From Triticum aestivum (taxonomy: Eukaryota; Streptophyta; Magnoliopsida; Poales; Poaceae), in contig NC_057810.1 of the NCBI RefSeq assembly GCF_018294505.1, positions 708,734,336-708,798,335 of the forward strand: a stretch of 64,000 bases of DNA, written 5' to 3'. Numbering within the stretch: position 1 is the stretch's first letter; every line of letters starts with the position of its first letter. The notes under the pieces are model-generated. The model worked only from the letters and a program-made list of their open reading frames with translations. It was not told the DNA's origin and searched no databases. Positions 56,411 through 64,000 of this stretch are shown one piece after another. A program made the translations under genes and the position numbers.

Positions 56411-57931
56411 TGATGACCCACAAGTATAGGGAATCTATCGTAGTCCTTTCGATAAGTAAGAGTGTCGAACCCAACGAGGAGCAGAAGGAAATGATAAGCA
56501 GTTTTCAGCAAGGTATGCTCTGCAAGTACTGAAATAAGTGGTAACAGATAGTTTTGTGATGAGGTAAATTGTAACGAGCAACAAGTAACAAGAGAAATAA
56601 AGTGCAGCAAGGTGGCCCAATCCTTTTTGTAGCAAAGGACAAGCCTGGAAAAACTCTTATAATAGAAAAAGCGCTCCCTAGGACAGATGGGAATACCGTC
56701 AAGCTAGTTTTCATCACGTTCATATGATTCGCGTTCGGTACTTTGATAATTTGATACGTGGGTGGACCGGTGCTTGGGTGCTGTTCTTACTTAAACAAAC
56801 ATCCCACTTATGATTAACCCCTATTGCAAGCATCCGCAACTACAACAAAAGTATTAAGGTAAACCTAACCATAACATGAAACATATGGATCCAAATCAGC
56901 CCCTTACGAAGCAACGCATAAACTAGGGTTTAAGCTTCTATCACTCTAGCAACCCATCATCTACTTATTACTTCCCAATGCCTTCCTCTAGGCCCAAGTA
57001 ATGGTGAAGTGTTATGTAGTCGACGTTCACATAACACCACTAAAGGCTAGACAACATACATCTCATCAAAATATCGAACAAATACCAAATTCACATGACT
57101 ACTAATAGCAAGACTTCTCCCGTGTCCTCAGGAACAAACGTAACTACTCACAAAGCATATTAATGTTCATAATCAGAGGGGTAATAATATGCATAATGGA
57201 TCTGAACATATGATCTTCCACCAAGTAAACCAACTAGCATCAACTACAAGGAGTAATCAACACTACTAGCAACCTACTAGCACCAATCCCGGACTTGGGG
57301 ACAAGAATTGGATACAAGAGATGAACTAGGGTTTGGAGATGAGATGGTGCTGGTGAAGATGTTGATGGAGATTGCCCTCTCCCGATGAGAGGAGCGTTGG
57401 TGATGATGATGGCGATGATTTCCCCCTGCCGGAGGGAAGTTTCCCCGGCAGAACAGCTCCGTCGGAGCCCTAGATTGGTTCCGCCAAGGTTACGCCTCGT
57501 GGCGGCGGAGTCTCGTCCCAAAAGGTTGCTTATGATTTTTTCCTCATCGAAAGACTTCATATAGGAGAAGATGGGCATCGAAGAGCCACCAGGGGGCCCA
57601 CGAGGTAGGGGGCGCACCCGGGGGGGGCGCACCCGGGGGGGGCACCCTCGTGAGCTGGGTGTGGGCCCCCTGGCCTTCATCTTTGGTGACGATTTTTCTT
57701 TATTTATTTTAAGACATTCCATGGAGTTTCAGGACTTTTGGAGTTGCACAGAATAGGTCTCCAATATTTGCTCCTTTTCCAGCCCAGAATTCTAGCTGCC
57801 GGCATTCTCCCTCTTCATGTAAACCTTGTAAAATAAGAGAGAATAGCCATAAGTATTGTGACATAACGTCAAATAACAGCCCATAATGCGATAAATATCG
57901 ATCTAAAAGCATGATGCAAAATGGAGTATCA
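56411..57931 (-). repeat. 3' LTR of element B, 1,521 bp
   Basis: Starts TGATACTCCATTTTGC at 57931 and ends GTGGGTCATCA at 56411 on the minus strand. A short tandem repeat of gggggcgcacccggg lies at about 57606-57642. Confidence 0.8.
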
Positions 57932-57948
57932 ACTCCCCCAAGCTTAGA
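57932..57948 (-). other. Polypurine tract of element B
   Basis: On the minus strand CTAAGCTTGGGGGAGT runs directly into TGATACTCC. Confidence 0.75.
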
Positions 57949-59486
57949 CCTCTCTTGTCCTCAAGCGAAAAGCTGATAACCATAAATATGTCCTTATGTT
58001 TAGAGGTAGAGGCGTCGATAAAAATAAAATACGGACATGAAGGCATCATGATTATTCTCATAGCAGCAACATATATAGATTTGTCATATGATTACTTACG
58101 TTCAAGTGATGATCTTTTCACAATGCAAAAGTATGAATCAGAAACTTTATTGGGCACTATCAAATTATAACCTCAGTCATTGAAGCAATTGCAATTTATC
58201 ATAACATCGGAAAGAGTCTATGTCAGAGCTTAAAAGCAAGTCCACATACTCAACTATCACTTAGTCCTTCATAATTGATAGCACTCATGCAATACTTGTG
58301 GTTACGGAGTTTTAATCGGACACAGAGAAAGATAGGGGCTTATAGTTTTGCCCCACAACCTTTTACGTCAAGGGTAATGTCAACAATAACAATTCATGCT
58401 CCCCTACATCCAATTAGATATATATATCATGTTCTTTCCAACATGTTGGGCTTGCCAAAGGATAAAATGAAAAAGGAAAGGTGAAGATCACCGTGACTCT
58501 TGCATAAGGTAGAAGATAATAATAAAAGATAAGCCCTTCGCAGAGGGAAGCAGAGGTTGCCATGTGCTTTTATGGTTGGATGCAGAAAATCTTAATGCAA
58601 AAGAACGTCACTTTATATTGCCCCTTGTATGTGGAACTTTATTATGCAGTCCGTCGCTTTTATTACTTCCACAACAAGTTCGTACAAAGCTTATTTCTCT
58701 GCACTAATAAGTCATGCATATTTAGAGAGCAATTTTTATTGCTTGCACCGATGACAACTTACTTGAAGGATGTTACTCAATCCATAGGTAGATATGGTGG
58801 ACTCTCATGGCTAAACTGGTTTAAGGGTATTTGGAAGCACAAGTAGTATCTCTACTTGGTGCTGAGAATTTGGCTAGCATGAGGGGGAAAGGCGAGCTCA
58901 ACATGTTAGAGGATCCATGACAACATACTTTATCTCAGATACAAGAAAACATAACTCATTATGTTGATTTCCTTGTCCAACATCAACTCTTTAGCATGTC
59001 ATATTTTAATGAGTGCTCCCAATCATAAAAGATGTCAATGATAATATATCTATATGTGAAACCTCTCTCTCCTTATTACTTCCTATTAATTGCAACGATG
59101 ACCAAAACTATATTTGCCAACTCCCAACAATTTTTAATCATCATACTCTTTTTATGTGAAGTCATTACTCTCAATAAGATCAATATGAACTCTTTGTTTC
59201 TTTTTATTCTTTTCTTTTATTCACCCAAGATCATGGCAAAGTAATCAAGCCCTTGAATCAACACTAATCTTTATTATATATAGCTCACGGACTCGATTAC
59301 ATAGAGGGATCATAAAGCAAACTTCAAAACTAGATTATGCCAGGACTTTATTCTACTAAATCAAGATACTACTAATAGGATCGAACTAAGAAAAATGGTA
59401 AAGATAGGAGTTGTGATGGAGATACGATACCGGGGCACCTCCCCCAAGCTTGGCAGTTGCCAAGGGGAGTGCCCATACCCATGTGA
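57949..59486 (-). other. Non-coding 3' region of element B
   Basis: AT-rich with no gene. A second purine-tract-like copy (AAGCTTGGGGGAGGTG on the minus strand) lies at about 59437-59453. Confidence 0.5.
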
Positions 59487-59792
59487 TTATGTCTCCTTTG
59501 TTGTTGGTGAAGAAGGTGGAGTTGTTGTCGATGATGCAGGCTTGCCCTTCTCTTTCTCCAACTTGCGTCTGAGGGTGAAATTATCAATCCTCAACTCATC
59601 ATTCTCGATCTCAAGCTTTATTATCCTTTTGCATAATTCCTCTTTGCTTTCTTGCTTGAAGCGAGGGGGAACTGGTTCATCTTCATCTTCCTCATCAGGG
59701 TACGATATATATGGATAGGTATCCTTGAATATGTTTTTATCTAAAGGTCGGTAAGAAACTGGGCAATCCTCCTCTGAATCTTGAGACGACAT
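59487..59792 (-). CDS. Small ORF downstream of pol in element B, 101 residues
   Basis: Intact frame from ATG 59792: MSSQDSEEDCPVSYRPLDKN, then YPDEEDEDEPVPPRFKQESK, a predicted coiled-coil (RIIKLEIENDELRIDNFTLR) and a Ser/Thr/Pro tail. It lies 324 bp after the end of the integrase on the same strand, where Athila elements carry their env-like or accessory ORF. It has no signal peptide or membrane segment, so it is not env-like. I recall very similar frames in related Triticeae elements, which suggests conservation. Unlike pol it has no lesion. Function unknown. Confidence 0.6.
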   Translation of the reverse strand: MSSQDSEEDCPVSYRPLDKNIFKDTYPYISYPDEEDEDEPVPPRFKQESKEELCKRIIKLEIENDELRIDNFTLRRKLEKEKGKPASSTTTPPSSPTTKET

Positions 59793-60115
59793 GTTGATCT
59801 AACCTGCAGTAGGACGGTTTGAAACAAAACAGAGGATATTTGCGTGATACGGGAGTCAAAACCTTCGGGAGAATATATAATGAATTTTTACCGACCAAAA
59901 TACGTATCGTGCAAGAAAACGGAGTCCGGAGGGCACACGGGGTGCTCACGAGGTAGGGGGCGCGCCCTCCACCCTCGTGAAGGCCTCATGTCCTTCCCGG
60001 ACTTCCACTTATTTTTCTATTTTTCTAAATATTCCAAAACGGAGAAATATTGCCTTAAAAATTGTTTTGGAGTCGGTTTACTTACCGTACCACATACCTA
60101 TTCCTTTTCGGAGTC

Positions 60116-62238
60116 TCAAACGGTCTGGAAAGTGTCCCTTATGTATTCCTCCGGGGTTACGGTTTCAATAATATTGGTTTCGACATTTATGGGATTACCT
60201 GAGATATAATGTTTGATTCTTTGACCGTTTACCACCTTCGGATTTGTGCCTTCAAAGTTGTTGATTTTTATGGCACCGGAACGATAGACCTCCTCGATAA
60301 CGTAGGGACCTTCCCATTTATAGAGAAGTTTTCCTGCAAAAAATCTTGAACAAGAGTTGTATAGCAATACATAATCACCTACATTAAACTCACGCTTTTG
60401 TATCCTTTTTTCATGCCATCTTTTAACTTTTTCTCTAAATAACTTGGCATTTTCATAGGCTTGGGTTCTCCATTCATCAAGTGAGCTAATGTCAAATAAC
60501 CTCTTCTCACCGGCAAGTTTGAAATCATAGTTGAGCTCTTTAATAGCCCAATATGCCTTATGTTCTAGTTCGAGAGCTAAGTGAAATGCTTTTCCATAAA
60601 CCATTTCATACGGAGACATACCCATAGGATTCTTATATGCAGTTCTATAGGCCCATAATGCATCATCAAGTTTCTTGGACCAATTCTTTCTAGAACTATT
60701 AACAGTCTTTTGCAAAATTAATTTGAGCTCTCTATTACTCAATTCTACTTGACCACTAGACTGTGGGTGATATGGAGATGCAATTCTATGATTAACGTCA
60801 TATTTAGCAAGCATTTTACGGAAAGCACCATGAATAAAATGTGAGCCACCATCAGTCATTAAATATCTAGGGACTCCAAACCTCGGAAAAATAACTTCCT
60901 TAAGCATTTTAATAGAAGTGTTATGATCAGCACTACTAGTTGGAATAGCTTCTACCCACTTAGTAACGTAATCAACAACAACTAAAATATGTGTATATCC
61001 ATTTAACGGCAGGAAAAGGTCCCATATAATCAAAGCCCCAAACATCAAATGGTTCAATAACAAGTGAATAATTCATAGGCATTTCTTGACGTCTACTAAT
61101 ATTATCAATTCTTTGACATTCATCACAAGACAAAACAAACTTACAGGCATCCTTGAAGAGAGTAGGCCAATAAAAACCAGATTGCAATACCTTATGTGTA
61201 GTTCTATCTCCAGCGTGGTGTCCTCCATAAGCTTTGGAGTGACACTTGCGTAGGATCTGTTCCTGTTCATGCTCAGGTACACAACTTTAATAACACCATC
61301 TACTCCTTCTTTATAAAGATGTGGGTCATCCCAAAAGTAATGTCGCAAATCATAAAAGAACTTTTTCTTTTGTTGGTATGTGAAGCTAGGTGGTATAAAT
61401 TTAGCAACAATATAATTAGCATAATCAGCATACCATGGAGTGCTATGAGAAGTGCTTATGACATTTAATTGTTCATCAGGAAAGCTATCATCAATAGGTA
61501 GTGGGTCATCAAGAACATTCTCTAACCTAGATAAGTTGTCTACAACGGGGTTCTCAGCTCCTTTTCTATCAACAATATGCAAATCAAATTCTTGCAGCAA
61601 GAGAACCCATCTAATAAGTCTAGGTTTAGCATCTTTCTTTTCCATAAGATATTTAATAGCAGCATGATCGGTGTGAATAGTTACTTTAGAATCAACAATA
61701 TAGGGTCTGAATTTATCACAAGCAAATACAACTGCTAAAAGTTCCTTTTCGGTAGTAGCATAATTTCTTTGAGCATTGTCTACAGTCTTACTAGCATAAT
61801 GGATAACATTTAACTTCTTATCAAATCTTTGCCCTAGAACAGCACCTACATCATAATCACTAGCATCACACATAATTTCAAAGGGTAAATTCCAATCAGG
61901 TGGCTGAACAACAGGTGCAGAGACTAATGCTTTCTTAAGTATTTCAAATGCTTCTACACAATCATCATCAAAGACAAATGGTACATCTTTTTGTAATAAA
62001 TTAGTCAGAGGCCGAGAAATTTTCGAGAAGTCCTTAATGAACCTCATATAAAATCCGGCGTGACCAAGGAAAATTCTTATACCTTTGATGTCCTTGGGAC
62101 ATGGCATCTTTTCAATAGCATCAAACTTGGCTTTATCAACTTCAATACCTCTTTCAGAAACTTTGTGCCCCAAGACAATACCTTCATTAACCATAAAGTG
62201 GCACTTTTCCCAATTCAAGACAAGATTAGTTTTGTCAG
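60116..62238 (-). pseudogene. Gypsy pol remnant of element B (reverse transcriptase end, RNase H, integrase)
   Basis: Reverse transcriptase begins abruptly at the element C junction with [13 protein letters not shown], then [20 protein letters not shown] and [20 protein letters not shown]. RNase H follows: [38 protein letters not shown] and [20 protein letters not shown]. The integrase zinc domain is in another frame ([17 protein letters not shown] at 60972-61187) after lesions near 61200-61270. The core at 60116-61063 is open: VVVDYVTKWVEAI, MTDGGSHFIHGAFR, PYHPQSSGQVELSNRELK with the catalytic Asp, Asp and Glu. The front half of reverse transcriptase, including the YxDD motif, is cut off by element C. 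Confidence 0.88.
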
Positions 62239-63345
62239 TGTACAAAAAGAGGGGTACACTTTTTGTACCCCTATAACTGTGCACGGGCAGTCTGAGCCAC
62301 GAGCACGACCGCACTGAGCAAGGCAAGGAAGGTGAGCCAAGCTAAGGCCGAAGCTCAAAAGGAGCAGAACGACGCCAAGACCAAGACCACAAAGAGCAAA
62401 GGGGACGAAGCGGACTCCCCCGGCAAGATCCTTGCCGGGAGGCGGTTTTAGCAAACCCGGCAAGACCCTTGCCGTGGCAGCTCGCTCCACACCTACAGAG
62501 TAAATCACCCTTGAGTCCACTGCCCCCACGGGGCAAGGATTCGGGAGACATCCCCGTGGTGGCATGCAAATCTTTGTGAAGACATTCAAGATCAGATACA
62601 CGCTATAGAAGATGACGACCCTTGGCGCGATCCCAGCCAAGGAGGACCACAAGGCCCCCGGCAAGAGCCTTGCCGGGGATGACAGCAGGCGCCACGGCAA
62701 GACCCTTGCCGGGGCTACGGCGAGGCCCTTGCCAAGAAAACCCATAGGGCCACCATCAGGCCCACGCCAATCAAACCTCCACCACCGTTCGCATGCAGCT
62801 GCCGACCCAACCAGTTGGGTAGGCACCTGCGTGGCGGCAAGCGGATCTTCATGGAGACCCACCACTGCGCCACCTCAGCTGCCTGCCTGCCTACATGGCA
62901 CCGCGGGCACCGCTGGCCAGGGCTGTGTCGACACGAAAGGGAGCAGCGACGGACGAGACAGGGCTCTCCCCCGCCCCCGATAAAGCAAGGACACCTAAGC
63001 AAGACGCATTAAAGGCGCCTTGTCACGTAATGCGAGGGATAAATTCGCATCACTGTACCCTTTCCACCTCCTGCGTGCCACTGTGGCAACCCCTTTCCCT
63101 ATAAAAGGAGGCCCAGGGTGACCAGGAGGAGGATTCGGTTTTTTGGAGCTCCTCACGCCCCATTGCTAGTTCAAGAACACAGATGAACAAACCACCAAAG
63201 CAGGAGTAGGGTTTTACGCATCCTCGCGGCCCGAACCTGGATAAAGAACCGTGTGCTATCTATTTGATCCGCTCTTCTCACGACCCCACGCCCCGCGACT
63301 GTAGTAGGGATTCTTATGATCCCATAGGTGTCGTTCCCACCAACA
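62239..63345 (+). repeat. 5' LTR of gypsy element C, 1,107 bp
   Basis: Starts TGTACAAAAAGAGGGG and ends CCCACCAACA, followed by a gcgcgccaggtagggggcgc leader. Contains a TATA box (TATAAAAG, 63100-63107) and at least five copies of the hairpin ccggcaagancctTGCCGG type. It interrupts element B at GTCAG (62234-62238), the visible half of the target duplication. Confidence 0.78.
63100..63107 (+). promoter_or_regulatory. Probable TATA box of element C LTR
   Basis: ccctTATAAAAGGAGG, about 245 bp before the LTR end. Confidence 0.6.
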
Positions 63346-63349
63346 TCTT

Positions 63350-63368
63350 TTGCGCGCCAGGTAGGGGG
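63350..63368 (+). other. Primer binding site region of element C
   Basis: The sequence ttgcgcgccaggtaggggg follows the LTR end by a few bases. Confidence 0.5.
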
Positions 63369-64000
63369 CGCAGTTGTGAGAATCGGCTTTAGCAGTTAGC
63401 CCGGCACTCCTTCATCTTCGTGACCCTTGAAGAAGAAAGGAGGCCAGAAGATCGACACTCGAGCGATCGCCAATAGAAGCTAAGTTGCACTGAACCCTTA
63501 TTTGTGCTACCCTTCCTATTTGAGGTTATTCCCCCCGGAGATGTCACGCCTTTGTATGAGAAACCTGCACGCCAGGGGGCTCTCCCACGATCGGCAATGC
63601 CCTTGCCCTGTTTTGAGTCCGGTCAACAGCTCAAGCGGCTGCGTTGAGAATGGCAGAGTAACCTTCCGCGATTGACAACGCCCTCGATTCTGACTCGACT
63701 CAAGCTCGACAGTTCGAGCGGCCGCGTTCGGAACGAAAAGGTGGCTCATCCGGCAGCACGCGTACCCGACAGGCCCTGGGGATCCGTCCCCAAAACACCG
63801 ATAGGGGCTTCCGCGCCGGCAAGCCTAACCGATCGACGTGGGGCACGCATACAAAGAGGAATTGAACGGGGAAATAACATGCATGAAAATTAAGAGTACT
63901 TCAAAGTTATATTACATCACGTCATAGCTGCGGTTCTAACTAAAGATAAAAATTGTCTTGGTCGGGGACCCGCAGCGGCGAAGAAGAAAGGGATGCCTAA
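63369..64000 (+). other. Leader of element C, no gene seen
   Basis: GC-rich stretch without a recognisable gag up to the window end. Confidence 0.45.

Larger units (their letters stand above)
56411..62238 (-). mobile_element. Athila-type gypsy retrotransposon B (WHAM/Sabrina-like), cut by element C
   Basis: Minus-strand element: pol remnant (62238 to 60116), a small downstream ORF (59792 to 59487), non-coding DNA, purine tract and 3' LTR (57931 to 56411). Its gag, the front of pol and the 5' LTR should lie beyond element C, which entered within the reverse transcriptase. The integrase lacks a chromodomain and ends GQRIKHYISG, as in the Athila lineage. TACAT (56406-56410) would be the visible half of the target duplication. 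Confidence 0.85.
62239..64000 (+). mobile_element. Gypsy retrotransposon C, 5' end only
   Basis: The LTR, primer site and first 650 bp of leader are in the window; gag and pol would follow to the right. The leader type tttgcgcgccaggtaggggg is one I associate with Triticeae gypsy families, but I cannot name the family. Confidence 0.75.

Noticed and set aside
55803..56429. Long overlapping frames in GC-rich DNA
   Set aside because: Frames on both strands are open, and the residues are dominated by P, R, S and A with no known motif.

Overview
This window looks like intergenic DNA plus one gene from a large-genome Triticeae grass (wheat, Aegilops or barley type). The reasons are an Au-type SINE, a Stowaway MITE, a very high density of nested LTR retrotransposons and CACTA transposons with grass-type proteins, and one ordinary plant gene with GT-AG introns. 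Family names were recognised by eye, without a database, and should be read as lineage-level calls.

Left block (1-33542) is a nest of elements. The outermost element is an Athila-type gypsy retrotransposon on the minus strand (element A, 6793-33542; 5' LTR 31952-33542, gag-like gene 30915-31717, truncated 3' LTR 6793-7831) that shows no pol. A Copia element (1-6792, minus strand) sits in its 3' LTR. A 20.3-kb CACTA DNA transposon (9977-30292, perfect 3-bp CCT target duplication) sits in its internal region. The CACTA carries a TNP2 transposase gene, a second gene with Transposase_24-like and Ulp1-like parts, and a small ORF resembling the RNase H1 hybrid-binding domain. Inside TNP2 lies a LARD-like retroelement (18887-28578) with two 4,147-bp LTRs and only 1.4 kb of internal sequence. 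Removing the LARD and one copy of its target duplication restores the TNP2 frame.

Middle block (33543-46029). A low-gene stretch holds tandem and palindromic repeats and a tiny TRIM retrotransposon (34993-35720) that itself contains a 184-bp Mutator-type MITE. The only convincing host gene follows on the plus strand. It has a non-coding leader exon ending at 37432 and seven coding exons from 38154 to 44844. All splice sites are canonical, phases are compatible, and it predicts a 794-residue protein. The protein resembles the N-terminal tip and the C-terminal SANT-containing region of plant CHR4/Mi-2-like chromatin remodellers but has no PHD, chromo or SNF2 helicase part. Its first two coding exons are duplicates of each other, and introns 2 and 3 carry a tandem array of about 320-bp units. 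Intron 4 has an Au SINE, intron 7 a probable hAT MITE, and a Stowaway MITE lies just past the stop.

Right block (46030-64000). A Tat-lineage gypsy element (46030-54867, perfect CAAGG target duplication) has lost protease, reverse transcriptase and RNase H, leaving gag fused to integrase. It also carries a decayed spliced gene on its antisense strand. An unassigned stretch follows (54868-56410), then an Athila-type gypsy element B (minus strand, from 56411) cut in its reverse transcriptase at 62238 by another gypsy element C (plus strand). Only C's 5' LTR (62239-63345) and leader are inside the window.
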